Assembly: GCF_018861025.1 (NCBI RefSeq) | Contig: NZ_JAHKQH010000041.1 | Coordinates: forward strand, 1 to 64,000 | Length of the DNA stretch: 64,000 bases | Reading direction: 5' to 3' | Origin: Psychrosphaera sp. B3R10 | GTDB lineage: Bacteria; Pseudomonadota; Gammaproteobacteria; Enterobacterales; Alteromonadaceae | Part shown: one piece after another, positions 36,965 through 47,417 of the stretch | How positions within the stretch are numbered: the stretch's first letter is position 1 | Layout of the letters: each line of letters opens with the position of its first letter | Program-made: the position numbers and the translations under genes | Notes under the pieces: generated by a model | Told to the model about the DNA's origin: nothing | Seen by the model: the letters and a program-made list of their open reading frames with translations, nothing else | Databases searched by the model: none

Positions 36965-38170
36965 TTAAATGATAGTTTTAGACCAATCCAGCGCAAACGC
37001 ATAAGCGGCGTCAACTTTTTCCATTGGCGCGTCTAATTGTTCGGCGTATTTGACCACAAGTTCTTCGTTATTTTGCTCTTTTGCTTTAGCGATTTGGAGC
37101 GCAATTGAGCGGCGACATTCTATTTTTACCAATGCCGCTTTTATTTCTGGGTGCAATGGAATGAGTTGTAAAACGTCATCGAGTGGGTATCCTAAGATTA
37201 AATCTATCTGCGACAACATACCCGCTAAGAACGCTTTGTCATCAAATTTATTATCCGTTGCATTAGTCAGAACTATTTCACAAAATTTAGCTCGTTGAAG
37301 CGACTTTAGTACTAAATCGCTATTTTTCTCCGACGCTAAATTTGCGATTAACAGCAATGATAAATATTTTTTAACTTCGTGCTCACCTAAATATATAAGG
37401 GCGTGTCGGACACTTTCTATTTCTTTCTCAAGTTGCTTGTTTGCATTGTTTAAAAAGCGCAGTAATTTATACGTTAGCGTTATGTCTTTTAAGAATAGTT
37501 GTTCTAGTGTGTTGTAATTTAATTTAGGTTCGCTCACTAGGCTAATCAACTCGACAACTAGGTTTTGCGATAGGCTTACTTTGTTTTTCTTGATCATCTC
37601 AGGCGGAGAAAAATAGTATCCTTGAAAATAGGTGAAGCCGAGTGACAAATATTGAGCAAACTGTTTTTCTGTCTCAACCTTTTCCGCTAACCAAATAACA
37701 TGTTTATATTCTTCACGTCTAATTTGCTTCATACATTGTAGAAGGCTTACCAGTTGAATATCGACTTTGACTATTTGGGCAAATGGCACAATAGGTAACC
37801 ATTTTTCATCAAAGTTAAAGTCGTCTAGTGCAAAAACATAACCTTTTTTACTGAGTGTTTCTAACGCTGAGACTAATTTGTCGGAGACTTCTACATCCTC
37901 AAGGATTTCTATAACAACCGTACTTGGGTCGATAAAATCTGGAAAGTTATTAATTAGTGTATCGGTGGGGAAATTTATAAAGGCTAATTTATTGTCTGTT
38001 ACTTTCTGCAAACCCATAGTGAGTTCATTTTCTGCAATAAGTGTTGTTGTCGCCGTGTCGGGGTGTATTTTTGGAAATGTGTTGTTTTCAGTATCTCGAA
38101 ACAATAATTCATAGGCATATAAATTATTATGTTTATCAACGATAGGTTGGCGGGCAACGTAGGAATACAT
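36965..38170 (-). CDS. EAL-HDOD (YuxH-type) signalling protein
   Basis: A 402-residue cytosolic protein: EAL-type domain (about 1-200) followed by an HDOD domain (about 205-390). EAL landmarks are YVARQPIVDKHNNLYAYELLFR, FINFPTDTL, VVIEILEDV, FALDDFNFD, VKVDIQ and AEKVET. This is the YuxH family pattern, in which the EAL triad reads YEL. Related Vibrio CdgJ affects motility. Phosphodiesterase activity is uncertain, because metal ligands are only partly conserved. The ATG at 38170 is preferred over a longer form because the domain starts there. Apparently monocistronic. Confidence 0.85.
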   Translation of the reverse strand: MYSYVARQPIVDKHNNLYAYELLFRDTENNTFPKIHPDTATTTLIAENELTMGLQKVTDNKLAFINFPTDTLINNFPDFIDPSTVVIEILEDVEVSDKLVSALETLSKKGYVFALDDFNFDEKWLPIVPFAQIVKVDIQLVSLLQCMKQIRREEYKHVIWLAEKVETEKQFAQYLSLGFTYFQGYYFSPPEMIKKNKVSLSQNLVVELISLVSEPKLNYNTLEQLFLKDITLTYKLLRFLNNANKQLEKEIESVRHALIYLGEHEVKKYLSLLLIANLASEKNSDLVLKSLQRAKFCEIVLTNATDNKFDDKAFLAGMLSQIDLILGYPLDDVLQLIPLHPEIKAALVKIECRRSIALQIAKAKEQNNEELVVKYAEQLDAPMEKVDAAYAFALDWSKTII

Positions 38171-38345
38171 GCTGATAATAGGGTCTTCTAATTTTCTTAC
38201 AATAAGTATTGGTAACAATAGTAGTAATGTCGGACTTTCACAATAGGGGAATATCTTATATTAGAAAATTTTAATATTGTGAACTTAAGACTGAGGCTGC
38301 TTTGTTGTTCCTTCTAGACGTACTTTGTTGATTTACATGCATAAA

Positions 38346-38373
38346 AAAACCGCTGAATAATCAGCGGTTTTTA
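38346..38373 (-). terminator. Terminator after the EF-G gene
   Basis: AAAACCGCTGA and TCAGCGGTTTT are complementary around an ATAA loop, with A- and T-runs on both sides, 20 bases after the fusA2 stop. It can also act on the opposite strand. Confidence 0.85.
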
Positions 38374-38393
38374 CAATAAATTTAGTTAAAAAC

Positions 38394-40484
38394 TTATTTA
38401 GATTTTTTAGCTTCTTTAGCGGCAGCAATAACTTCTTCTGCAACACTGCTAGGACAAGGCATGTAGTTTTTGAATTCCATAGAGAATTGACCACGGCCTG
38501 AAGTCATAGTACGTAATGACCCGATATAACCAAACATTTCTGAAAGTGGTACATCAGCTTTAATACGTACGCCAGTCGCGCCCGCTTCTTGACCAGCGAT
38601 CATGCCACGACGACGACTAAGGTCACCGATAACATCACCAACGTGATCTTCAGGAGTGAACACGTCTACTAACATTACTGGTTCAAGTAGTTGTGCACCT
38701 GCTTTTGGAATTGACTGACGGAATGCGCCACGTGCTGCTAATTCAAATGCTACAGCAGATGAATCGACTGCGTGGAAGCCACCATCGTATAGTTCGATTT
38801 CAACGTCAAGTACAGGGAATCCAGCAAGAACACCATTTTCCATCATACCAGCAAAACCTTTCTCGATAGCCGGGAAGAATTCTTTTGGTACGTTACCACC
38901 AACAACAGTTGATGCAAACGTGAAGCCAGAACCAGGTTCGCCAGGCTTGATACGGTAATCAATTTTACCGAATTGACCAGAACCACCAGATTGTTTCTTA
39001 TGCGTGTATGAATCTTCAACTGCTTGCGTGATAGTTTCACGGTATGCAACTTGTGGTTCACCAACTTCTAATTCAACACCGTAAGTACGTTTTAAGATAT
39101 CAACTTTGATGTCTAAGTGAAGCTCACCCATACCAGATAGGATTGTTTCGCCAGAATCTTGGTCAGTTTCAACGCGGAATGTTGGATCTTCAGCAACCAT
39201 TTTACCGATGGCAATACCCATTTTCTCAGTTGAACCTTTATCTTTAGGCTTAACAGAGATTGAGATTACTGGCTCAGGGAATACCATTGCTTCTAGGATG
39301 ATTGGGTCTTTAGGATCACATAATGTGTGACCAGTTTGAACGTTACTTTTCATACCAACGATAGCGATGATGTCGCCCGCTTGTGCTGAAGTAAGTTCTT
39401 TACGGTCATCTGCTTGCATCTCAACCATACGGCCAACACGCTCAGTTTTACCTGTAGCAGCATTCATGATCGTATCACCTTTGTTCAGTTTACCTGAATA
39501 GATACGTACGAACGTAAGGGCACCAAAACGGTCATCCATGATTTTGAATGCTAACGCTTTGAAAGATTCATCAGCAGAAACGATAGCGTGACGACCAGTA
39601 GGTTCGCCTTCTTCGTCAGTTAGTGGCTGAGGATCAACTTCTGTAGGTGAAGGCAAGTAATCAACAACAGCGTCAAGAACTAATTGAACACCTTTGTTTT
39701 TAAATGCAGAACCACAGTATGTTGGGAAGAAATCCATTGTACGAGTACCTTTACGGATACAACGCTTGATGTCTTCCATTGAAGGCTCTGTGCCTTCTTC
39801 TAAGTATGCTTCGAAAAGGTCATCGTCTTGCTCTAAAGCAGTTTCGATTAACGCTTCACGGTACTCTTCTACTTTGTCAACCATGTCCGCAGGAACATCA
39901 GTTACTTCGTAGTTTTCAGGAAGACCAGTGTCATCCCATACGTAAGCTTTGCGTGTAAGCAAGTCAACAACACCAGTGAAATCGTCTTCGATACCGATTG
40001 GAAGTACCATAACTAGTGGGTTAGCACCAAGTACGTCTTTAGTTTGTTTAACAACGCGGTAAAAGTCAGCACCTAAACGGTCTAATTTGTTTACGAAGAT
40101 AATACGTGCAACTTCTGAGTCATTCGCGTAGCGCCAGTTAGTTTCTGATTGTGGTTCAACACCACCAGAACCACAGAATACACCAATACCGCCGTCCAAT
40201 ACTTTAAGAGAACGATATACTTCAACTGTGAAGTCAACGTGTCCTGGAGTATCGATAACGTTAAAACGGTGGTCTTTCCAAAAACAACTTACTGCTGCTG
40301 ATTGGATAGTAATACCGCGCTCAGCTTCCTGTTCCATGAAGTCAGTCGTAGACTCACCGTCATGTACTTCACCGGTCTTATGAATTTGACCAGTTAATTT
40401 TAAAATACGCTCAGTTGTTGTGGTTTTACCAGCATCAACGTGAGCGAAGATACCTATGTTTCTGTATTTAGATAAGTCAGCCAT
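38394..40484 (-). CDS. fusA2: Elongation factor G, second-copy type (EF-G2)
   Basis: GTPase of 696 residues with the complete EF-G layout. G1 [11 protein letters not shown] (about 14-24), the switch I region [15 protein letters not shown]3 DTPGHVDF, G4 NKLDR, and domain IV/V motifs ([37 protein letters not shown]) are intact. The wording [22 protein letters not shown] and [16 protein letters not shown] matches the second, stand-alone EF-G of Vibrio and Shewanella and not the str-operon copy; rpsL, rpsG and tufA are not next to it. It probably acts in translocation or ribosome recycling. Confidence 0.88.
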   Translation of the reverse strand: MADLSKYRNIGIFAHVDAGKTTTTERILKLTGQIHKTGEVHDGESTTDFMEQEAERGITIQSAAVSCFWKDHRFNVIDTPGHVDFTVEVYRSLKVLDGGIGVFCGSGGVEPQSETNWRYANDSEVARIIFVNKLDRLGADFYRVVKQTKDVLGANPLVMVLPIGIEDDFTGVVDLLTRKAYVWDDTGLPENYEVTDVPADMVDKVEEYREALIETALEQDDDLFEAYLEEGTEPSMEDIKRCIRKGTRTMDFFPTYCGSAFKNKGVQLVLDAVVDYLPSPTEVDPQPLTDEEGEPTGRHAIVSADESFKALAFKIMDDRFGALTFVRIYSGKLNKGDTIMNAATGKTERVGRMVEMQADDRKELTSAQAGDIIAIVGMKSNVQTGHTLCDPKDPIILEAMVFPEPVISISVKPKDKGSTEKMGIAIGKMVAEDPTFRVETDQDSGETILSGMGELHLDIKVDILKRTYGVELEVGEPQVAYRETITQAVEDSYTHKKQSGGSGQFGKIDYRIKPGEPGSGFTFASTVVGGNVPKEFFPAIEKGFAGMMENGVLAGFPVLDVEIELYDGGFHAVDSSAVAFELAARGAFRQSIPKAGAQLLEPVMLVDVFTPEDHVGDVIGDLSRRRGMIAGQEAGATGVRIKADVPLSEMFGYIGSLRTMTSGRGQFSMEFKNYMPCPSSVAEEVIAAAKEAKKSK

Positions 40485-40650
40485 ATCGTACTCTATCTTC
40501 TCAAAATGGATTGGTTAAAAAAAGCCGCGGGATTCTACCATTAAAAGCATAAAACAGCACACTTTTAATCCAAAAAAGTTGGATTTGTTTATCGACTTAG
40601 TTCAATCTAGCTGGAATATAAGGTTGAAAAACGAACAAAAGTTCGTCGGA

Positions 40651-41250
40651 ATGATTTTGAAAACCTGTTACTTTTATTTTTTACGGCATGGTGAATTAAC
40701 CGGCAAAGGCCAGTTGGCAGGGCATACAGACATTCCGCTGTCAGTAGTGGGATTGCAACAAATGCGTACTTCCACTTATGGACTTGATATAAATCGCTGT
40801 ATTTCTTCGCCATTAAAACGTTGCAAAGTATTTTCAAAAGAATTTTCAATTAATCAAAATTTGCCCCTAGATTTCTCTTCCGCAATCCAAGAAATGAACT
40901 TTGGCGAGTGGGATGGCGAAGCGTTTGATCAGCTTTGGCAGATGCCTAAGCCAAATATTGGCGACTTTTGGGAAACACCGGATACGGTAACGCCTCCGCG
41001 GGGGGAAACATTTGCTGATTTTTCGATTCGAGTCAAAGCATGGTGGGAACATCAAGTTGCACAGCATACAGAAGAAAACGTCTTGGTTGTAACCCACGCT
41101 GGTGTTATCAAACAAATCATTGGTTTGGTCACTGGGGTGTCGCCGTTGAGCAGTATTCACAGTCGATTAGAGGTTAAATATGGCGGTGTTATTTGCGTTA
41201 AAGTTTATTCCGACGACAATCATCCTCCTTGGGTAAGCCTTGTTTTTTAG
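40651..41250 (+). CDS. cobC: Histidine phosphatase, alpha-ribazole phosphatase-like (CobC)
   Basis: A 199-residue phosphoglycerate-mutase-fold phosphatase: FLRHGELTGKGQLAGHTDIPL carries the catalytic RHG, then SSPLKRC, EMNFGEWDG, and VTHAGVIKQI with the second catalytic His. Its place at the head of a cobalamin gene cluster suggests removal of the 5' phosphate of alpha-ribazole phosphate or of adenosylcobalamin phosphate. The ATG at 40651 puts the RHG motif near the N-terminus as in CobC; upstream in-frame TTG codons are less likely. It lies before the riboswitch, so it is not under its control. Confidence 0.8.
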   Translation: MILKTCYFYFLRHGELTGKGQLAGHTDIPLSVVGLQQMRTSTYGLDINRCISSPLKRCKVFSKEFSINQNLPLDFSSAIQEMNFGEWDGEAFDQLWQMPKPNIGDFWETPDTVTPPRGETFADFSIRVKAWWEHQVAQHTEENVLVVTHAGVIKQIIGLVTGVSPLSSIHSRLEVKYGGVICVKVYSDDNHPPWVSLVF

Positions 41251-41392
41251 CCTTGTTTTAAATCATGTTTTTTAAGTCAGGAGGCAAGTTTGACCTTGCT
41301 ATTTATGTAGTCTTTTGGATAATAGCCATCCAGATGTCTGATTGTTCTTCATACTAATTGCTATTTTGCTGTATGATGGCGCTCAGAGACAA

Positions 41393-41543
41393 CTTATTAA
41401 AACTGGGAATGTGGTTCGAATCCACAACTGTACCCGCAACTGTATTCAGAGCAATGTTTGAAACCACTGGCCAAAATTAAATTATGGTTGGGAAGGCAAA
41501 CATCGAGTAGCTGAAAGTCAGGATACCAGAGTATTTTAATAAG
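41393..41543 (+). promoter_or_regulatory. Cobalamin riboswitch upstream of the btuDC/cob operon
   Basis: The conserved core is present in order: GGGAAT near 41405, the TCCACAACTGTACCCGCAAC stretch at about 41420-41439, CCACTGG, GGGAAGGC, and the B12 box AGCTGAAAGTCAGGATACC at 41509-41527. P1 is formed by CTTATTAAAA (41393-41402) and TTTTAATAAG (41534-41543), exact complements. Downstream, GCGGGC (41564-41569) can pair with GCCCGC (41624-41629) near the GTG start of btuD, a candidate expression platform. Cobalamin should repress the operon. Confidence 0.93.
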
Positions 41544-41652
41544 AACATAATTGACCTAAACGAGCGGGCATACTCGTATTAGGGGAAACATCAGTTTACC
41601 TTTAAATTGATCTACCTCTTTACGCCCGCATTATTAGAGCTAAGCAAACGGC

Positions 41653-42471
41653 GTGACTTTGATATCTACACAGCAGCAAACTATTTTAGACGTTGACCAA
41701 CTTTGTTGGCACGTTCAATCACGCGTTATTCTCGACAATATTTCTTGCTCCATAAATAAAGGAAGTTTTACCGGCGTATTAGGGCCTAATGGCGCTGGTA
41801 AGTCGACATTACTTCGTTGCTTTTATCGTTATATGAAACCAACTTCAGGTGTTGTGCGTTATATAGGTGATGACATTCAAACGTTGTCGCCAACAGAATA
41901 CGCCAAACAAGTGGCTGTTGTATTGCAGCACACACCGCAAGACTTTCAGCTCAAAGTGGCCGATGTCGTCGCCTTGGGGCTGACGCCTCATAAGTCGTGG
42001 CTAAGTCGCTTAGATGCAAACGATCATGCAGCAGTGCAAGCGGCAATGACACAGGTTGGTGTTAGCGACAAACAAGCGGATAACTTTGAAACTTTATCTG
42101 GTGGTGAAAAACAGCGAGTGATGATCGCCAGAGCCATTGTACAAAAACCGCAGGTTCTCATCATGGACGAACCAACAAGTCATCTTGATGTCAAATATCA
42201 AATTCAAATTATGGAATTGGCTAAGTCTTTAGGTATTACCGTTATAGCGTCATTTCACGACCTCAATCTAGCGGCTTCGATGTGTGACAACATATTGCTA
42301 TTAAAAGGGGGTAAGTTGGTGGCCAGTGGTTCACCTAAATCGGTTATTACAGAACATCAATTGTCTAAGGTATTTGATGTTTGCACAAAAGTGTCTGAGC
42401 ATCCTCAGCATAGTGCACCATTAGTTACTTATTATTATGGCTATGTTGCGGGAGCCGACCATGAAGAATAA
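41653..42471 (+). CDS. btuD: Cobalamin ABC transporter ATP-binding protein
   Basis: A 272-residue ABC ATPase of the FepC/BtuD type with Walker A GPNGAGKST (about 44-52), Q-loop VVLQHTPQDF, signature LSGGEKQR, Walker B VLIMDEPTSHLD and H-loop SFHDL. It powers import by BtuC. GTG start without a strong ribosome site, as expected if the riboswitch controls translation. btuC overlaps its last 11 bases. Substrate assigned from the riboswitch and cob neighbours. Confidence 0.9.
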   Translation: MTLISTQQQTILDVDQLCWHVQSRVILDNISCSINKGSFTGVLGPNGAGKSTLLRCFYRYMKPTSGVVRYIGDDIQTLSPTEYAKQVAVVLQHTPQDFQLKVADVVALGLTPHKSWLSRLDANDHAAVQAAMTQVGVSDKQADNFETLSGGEKQRVMIARAIVQKPQVLIMDEPTSHLDVKYQIQIMELAKSLGITVIASFHDLNLAASMCDNILLLKGGKLVASGSPKSVITEHQLSKVFDVCTKVSEHPQHSAPLVTYYYGYVAGADHEE

Positions 42472-43480
42472 CGCAACTAAACAAATGGTCTATTTTTCAG
42501 TAATCCTTTTGCTCATTTTAATCTTCAGTTTTGCATCAGCGTTATCTATTGGTGCCGCACCGTTGTCGTTTAGCCAAGTATTTGATTCAGTGTTTGGGCT
42601 ATCGAATGATCAGTCTAGCTATATTAGTAGCATTGTATGGGACTTACGGATGCCACGCAGCTTATTGGCATTTGTCGCTGGATGTGGTTTGGCTTTAGCG
42701 GGTTTGATATTACAAAAAGTGACGAGAAATCCACTTGCAGATCCCTATTTATTTGGCATTTCCTCAGGCGCATCTTTAGGTGTTGTTGCCCTTATGTCTG
42801 TTACGTCGTTGGGATTTGGTTTTTATTTGTCGATAGGCGCATTTGTCGGTAGCTTGCTTGCCGTTGTGATGTTGTTAGTTATTGCAGGGCATTATGGCCC
42901 TAGACAAGTTGAAAATATGCTGTTGGCTGGCGTGGCGTTATCGTTTTTATTTAGCGCTTTTACCAGTTTAATGCTGTATTGGAGTGATCCACAAGCGGTC
43001 ACCTCGATTATGTTTTGGACCTTAGGTAGTTTTGCCCGAGCGGATTGGCAAACCCTATGGATCCCCACCACAGTGGTTTCCATCTGTTTAGTTTTTATGT
43101 TTTTACATCAACGCCAACTCACCGCGTTGTTATTAGGCGATGAAAGCGCCACCACATTAGGGATTAATGTATCGCGACTACGTATCAATATGTTGCTGTT
43201 GAGTTCGTTATTGACGGCATCGATAGTTGCCCTATGCGGCGGGATAGGTTTTGTGGGGTTAATGATCCCGCATATTGTTCGTTATTTTGTGACTAACGGC
43301 AGTCGGTTTAGCTTTTTTGTCACCGCCTTTGTTGGCGGGATTTTTATGCTGTGGGTAGACATAGGCTCACGAATAATCTTGACCAATCAAGAACTACCTA
43401 TTGGAATTATTACCTCAGCCATTGGCAGCGTATTTTTTCTGTCTCTCCTTTATTTACGAAAACGTAAGGCGCTTGATTAA
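42461..43480 (+). CDS. btuC: Cobalamin ABC transporter permease
   Basis: A 339-residue FecCD/BtuC-type permease with about ten transmembrane helices. Landmarks are LRMPRSLLAFVAGCGLALAG, TRNPLADPYLFGISSGAS, TLGSFARADW and GGIGFVGLMIPHIVRYF, the coupling region for the ATPase. The start is the ATG at 42461 with GGGAG upstream, 11 bases inside btuD. The periplasmic partner BtuF is the last gene of the operon. Confidence 0.92.
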   Translation: MKNNATKQMVYFSVILLLILIFSFASALSIGAAPLSFSQVFDSVFGLSNDQSSYISSIVWDLRMPRSLLAFVAGCGLALAGLILQKVTRNPLADPYLFGISSGASLGVVALMSVTSLGFGFYLSIGAFVGSLLAVVMLLVIAGHYGPRQVENMLLAGVALSFLFSAFTSLMLYWSDPQAVTSIMFWTLGSFARADWQTLWIPTTVVSICLVFMFLHQRQLTALLLGDESATTLGINVSRLRINMLLLSSLLTASIVALCGGIGFVGLMIPHIVRYFVTNGSRFSFFVTAFVGGIFMLWVDIGSRIILTNQELPIGIITSAIGSVFFLSLLYLRKRKALD

Positions 43481-43481
43481 T

Positions 43482-44552
43482 ATGTTTGAAATAGCCCCAT
43501 TGTCGACTTCTTTTAGCGCTTTAATTACCAATAAAATTAACAATAAAACGAAACCACTTGGTGCCCTCGGTAAGCTTGAATTTCTTGCTGTAACATTGGC
43601 TGAAATTTATTCAGACAACGCAGGCGCATGGCAACAAACCTTAGAAATTACTCAGCCTAACCTAATTGTGTTTGCCGCTGATCACGGTATCGCAGCGCAT
43701 GGGGTATCCATAGCGCCCAGTGAAGTGACGCAACAAATGGTGATGAATTTTGCCAACGGCGGAGCGGCCATTAACGTGTTTACTCGTCAGTGCCATTGGC
43801 AACTCACCGTCGTTGACGCGGGTATACTTGTTCCTGTTGCTGAATCCCTTGGTGTTTTAAACCAAAGATTAGGCGCGGGGACACAGGCCATTCATTTGCA
43901 AGATGCGATGACAACGGCGGAAGTTATCAAAGGTTTTGAGCTGGCTAAATCTCTTGTCGCTGAGAAACATCAACAAGGCTGTAACTTAATTGCATTTGGT
44001 GAAATGGGCATAGGCAATACGAGCAGTGCGTCGGCTTTGATGGCGGTTATATTAAATTTATCGGCGGCCGACGCCGTAGGTCGAGGTACCGGCATTAGCG
44101 ATAATGTATTTAAGCATAAAATCAAACTAGTCCAACAGGCTGTCGACAGAATAAAGGTGTCACAATCGACTCCTAATGAGCCAATCACATTGTTAGCCCA
44201 ATTAGGGGGCTTCGAAATTGTGCAAATTTGCGGTGCTATGTTAGCGGCGGCAGAGTTAAAAATACCCATTGTGGTCGATGGCTTTATTTGCAGCGCCGCG
44301 GCCATGGTAGCGAAACTCATCAATACACATGTCAGTGATTACTTAATTTTCTCCCATGCGTCCGGCGAGCAGGGTCATGCGGCTATGTTAGATTGGTTTG
44401 ACGCGGAGCCACTACTGGATCTTGATTTGCGGTTAGGCGAAGGTACTGGCGCAGCATTAAGTTTGCCGCTCATTATGGCCGCTTGTGGCTTTTATAATGA
44501 CATGGCCAGTTTTGAGTCAGCGCAGGTTGACGATGTTGTGACGAACCAATGA
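43482..44552 (+). CDS. cobT: Nicotinate-nucleotide-dimethylbenzimidazole phosphoribosyltransferase
   Basis: Activates the lower ligand base of cobalamin by forming alpha-ribazole 5'-phosphate from nicotinate mononucleotide and DMB. The pattern includes KTKPLGALGKLE, FAADHGIAAHGVS, FGEMGIGNTSSASAL, and the catalytic Glu in LRLGEGTGAAL near the C-terminus. Start at 43482 (MFEIAPLS, 356 residues), immediately after btuC. cobS overlaps by 4 bases. Confidence 0.96.
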   Translation: MFEIAPLSTSFSALITNKINNKTKPLGALGKLEFLAVTLAEIYSDNAGAWQQTLEITQPNLIVFAADHGIAAHGVSIAPSEVTQQMVMNFANGGAAINVFTRQCHWQLTVVDAGILVPVAESLGVLNQRLGAGTQAIHLQDAMTTAEVIKGFELAKSLVAEKHQQGCNLIAFGEMGIGNTSSASALMAVILNLSAADAVGRGTGISDNVFKHKIKLVQQAVDRIKVSQSTPNEPITLLAQLGGFEIVQICGAMLAAAELKIPIVVDGFICSAAAMVAKLINTHVSDYLIFSHASGEQGHAAMLDWFDAEPLLDLDLRLGEGTGAALSLPLIMAACGFYNDMASFESAQVDDVVTNQ

Positions 44553-45376
44553 ATTCAACTTCAAACTCACAAATGAGCAAGCGACAAAACCTTCAACAAC
44601 ATTGGTTTTATTTCCGTTTGGCACTGGTGTTTTTAACTCGTATTCCTATCGTGATCAAAGAGCAGGTCAATGACAGTGACATAAACCACACATCCGCTTA
44701 TTTTGGATTTGTCGGTTTTGTTCTTGCCGCGATTTTAGCCATTGTTAGTTGGCCACTGTTATTGATACTTCCTCCGGAAATTGTTGTCGCGCTAAGTATG
44801 GCCGTTAGCTTAATGTTAACCGGTGCTTTTCACGAAGATGGTTTGGCTGATACCGCCGATGGTCTCGGTGGTGGTTGGACTCAAGAACAAAAGCTCAACA
44901 TTATGAAGGATAGTCGTATTGGAACGTATGGCAGTTCGGCGTTGATTATTGTTTTGTTATTAAAATACCAACTGCTTGTTAGTCTTATTAATGTCGGCTT
45001 TATTGAGTTTGTTGTCGCTTTGTTCACAAGTCATAGCGTGAGTCGAGTTATCGCGGTGAGCCTAATTGGTGCGTTGCCCTACGTGCAACTTGATCAACAA
45101 AGCAAAACCAAGCCGATTGCACAGGAGTTACCTAGCGGCGCATGGCGATTATTAATGTGCTCTTTAGCTATTGTTGGCTTGATATTGTTATTCGTATTGG
45201 AGGTTGCCATAACCCATGTTTTATTGAGTATTGGCGTTATATTGGCATTACGGTTGGTATTTAAGAAATACATGAAATCACAACTTGGCGGGTACACCGG
45301 CGATATATTAGGCGCCACACAACAAGTGTTTGAAATACTGGTTTACGTCCTCTTAGTTGTTTGGCTGGTGGGATAA
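44549..45376 (+). CDS. cobS: Adenosylcobinamide-GDP ribazoletransferase
   Basis: Inner-membrane enzyme that joins adenosylcobinamide-GDP and alpha-ribazole (phosphate), the last assembly step. FLTRIPI, AFHEDGLADTADGLGGG (metal-binding acidic motif), KDSRIGTYG and GGYTGDILGATQQ are typical, and there are several membrane helices in 275 residues. ATGA overlap with cobT and one-base overlap (TAATG) with cobU. Confidence 0.96.
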   Translation: MNSTSNSQMSKRQNLQQHWFYFRLALVFLTRIPIVIKEQVNDSDINHTSAYFGFVGFVLAAILAIVSWPLLLILPPEIVVALSMAVSLMLTGAFHEDGLADTADGLGGGWTQEQKLNIMKDSRIGTYGSSALIIVLLLKYQLLVSLINVGFIEFVVALFTSHSVSRVIAVSLIGALPYVQLDQQSKTKPIAQELPSGAWRLLMCSLAIVGLILLFVLEVAITHVLLSIGVILALRLVFKKYMKSQLGGYTGDILGATQQVFEILVYVLLVVWLVG

Positions 45377-45927
45377 TGATGGGACCCAACAGCATTCACT
45401 TTATTTTAGGGGGCGCACGGTCTGGCAAAAGCCGTTTTGCCGAAAACGCTGCTGCAAGATCAGGAAAAAACGTCATTTACATTGCGACTGCCGAAGGTCT
45501 CGATGATGAAATGATTGATCGCATCGCACATCATAAAAACCATCGCCCAGCAAGTTGGGCAGTAATAGAATCGCCACTTCAGTTAGCCGATACGATAGAG
45601 CAAAATGCAACTGAACACACCTGCATTATTGTTGATTGTTTAACTCTGTATTTAACTAATTGGCTTTGTAAAGACAATGACGCGGCGTGGCAAAATGAAA
45701 AGCAGCGGCTGCTCAGCGTGCTGGAAAACGCGGCACACAATAAATTTCTGGTTGTATTGGTCAGTAACGAAGTGGGTCAGGGCATAGTCCCTTTGGGTGA
45801 ATTGTCTCGTACTTTTGTCGACCAAGCTGGGTGGCTACATCAGGATATCGCAAGACTTGCTGGTAAGGTTGATTTTATTGTCGCCGGTTTAAATATGAGG
45901 CTAAAACCGCAAAAGGGCGAACAATGA
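45376..45927 (+). CDS. cobU: Bifunctional adenosylcobinamide kinase/guanylyltransferase
   Basis: Phosphorylates adenosylcobinamide and transfers GMP to it, giving the CobS substrate. Walker [13 protein letters not shown] is near residue 12, followed by [18 protein letters not shown] and [11 protein letters not shown]. The ATG at 45376 uses the last base of the cobS stop and gives 183 residues, the normal size. cobQ starts inside its stop (ATGA). Confidence 0.96.
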   Translation: MMGPNSIHFILGGARSGKSRFAENAAARSGKNVIYIATAEGLDDEMIDRIAHHKNHRPASWAVIESPLQLADTIEQNATEHTCIIVDCLTLYLTNWLCKDNDAAWQNEKQRLLSVLENAAHNKFLVVLVSNEVGQGIVPLGELSRTFVDQAGWLHQDIARLAGKVDFIVAGLNMRLKPQKGEQ

Positions 45928-47417
45928 AAGTATTAATGGTGCAGGGTACTACGTCCGATGCAGGAAAAAGCACGTTAGTCGCTGGACTGTGTCGAGTCTT
46001 CTCAGATTTAAACGTAAAAACAGCCCCGTTTAAACCACAAAATATGGCACTTAATAGTGCCGTTACCGACGATGGTGGTGAAATTGGCCGGGCCCAAGCA
46101 CTACAAGCCGTTGCGGCAAGACAAAAAACGCGAGTCGATTTTAATCCCATTTTATTAAAGCCAAACTCAGATACAGGCGCGCAGGTCATTATTCATGGAA
46201 AAGCCTTGAGTAACATGGAAGCGGATACTTACCACGACTACAAAAAAGTGGCGATGGACGCGGTACTGGTTTCGCATCAACGATTAGCCACTGAGTTTGA
46301 CCTATTGTTAGTGGAAGGGGCGGGCAGTCCTGCTGAGATTAACCTTAGGGAAAATGATATTGCAAATATGGGGTATGCCGAAGCTGTCGACTGCCCGGTT
46401 ATTATTATTGCCGATATCGATAAAGGTGGTGTATTCGCGCACCTAGTCGGTACATTGGCGCTGCTATCTGAAACAGAGCAGGCGCGGGTAAAAGGGTTTG
46501 TGATAAATCGGTTCCGTGGCGATATTGCATTATTACAATCGGGACTTGATTGGCTGGAAGATAAAACAAATAAGCCGGTTTTGGGGGTTTTGCCTTATAT
46601 TCACGATTTAGCGTTAGATGCTGAAGATGCGATAAGCATTGAAAATAAGACCGGAACTGTGCAATTAAAAATTGCCGTAATTGTGCTTCCGCACATTAGC
46701 AATCATACGGACTTTGACGCACTTCGGTTACACCCAAATGTTGATTTACAATATGTTGGTATATTTGAATCTTTGCCTAATTGTGATCTGGTTATTTTAC
46801 CCGGCAGTAAAAATGTCATTGGCGATTTGACTCACTTAAAAGACAACAAATGGCCGGCGCAAATTAATCGGCATTTGCGTTATGGCGGCAAATTACTGGG
46901 TATTTGTGGCGGATTTCAGATGTTAGGCCATACCATTTTTGATCCTAATGGTGTTGAGTCCAGTACGCCTAAAACCAAAGGGTTAGCATTAGCTGACTTT
47001 GAAACTGAGTTAACAGAATCGAAGATCTTAACTCAAATTTCTGGTACGAGTGCTCTGCACGCTGTTTCGTTTAACGGTTATGAAATTCATTGTGGCCATT
47101 CCACAGGAGCCGCATTACGTCAGCCAGCTTTTTATATTGACGACTATGATAAAGACAAGGGCATTGTGAAAAAACCTGACGGTTTTGTTTCAGACGATAA
47201 TCAAATTATGGGAACTTACATCCACGGATTATTTGATAGCCCACAGATAAGCCATTTATTGTTTGACTGGATAAACCCTGCACACGGTATTAAAGCAGGA
47301 TTTGACTTAAACCGTCATAGAGAAGAACAACTGGATCAATTAGCCAATTCATTACGCGCTAATTTAGATATGCAAAAAATACAACAAATAATAGGAATGA
47401 CTCATGAGTCAAGATGA
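45924..47417 (+). CDS. cobQ: Cobyric acid synthase
   Basis: Amidates the b, d, e and g side chains of adenosylcobyrinic a,c-diamide with glutamine. The N-terminal dethiobiotin-synthetase-like ATPase domain has [17 protein letters not shown] and [11 protein letters not shown]; the C-terminal glutamine amidotransferase domain has [11 protein letters not shown] with the nucleophilic Cys and a later IHGLFD His. 497 residues is typical. It implies use of cobyrinic/cobyric-acid-level precursors, although cbiB is not in this window. It overlaps btuR by 14 bases. Confidence 0.95.
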   Translation: MKVLMVQGTTSDAGKSTLVAGLCRVFSDLNVKTAPFKPQNMALNSAVTDDGGEIGRAQALQAVAARQKTRVDFNPILLKPNSDTGAQVIIHGKALSNMEADTYHDYKKVAMDAVLVSHQRLATEFDLLLVEGAGSPAEINLRENDIANMGYAEAVDCPVIIIADIDKGGVFAHLVGTLALLSETEQARVKGFVINRFRGDIALLQSGLDWLEDKTNKPVLGVLPYIHDLALDAEDAISIENKTGTVQLKIAVIVLPHISNHTDFDALRLHPNVDLQYVGIFESLPNCDLVILPGSKNVIGDLTHLKDNKWPAQINRHLRYGGKLLGICGGFQMLGHTIFDPNGVESSTPKTKGLALADFETELTESKILTQISGTSALHAVSFNGYEIHCGHSTGAALRQPAFYIDDYDKDKGIVKKPDGFVSDDNQIMGTYIHGLFDSPQISHLLFDWINPAHGIKAGFDLNRHREEQLDQLANSLRANLDMQKIQQIIGMTHESR

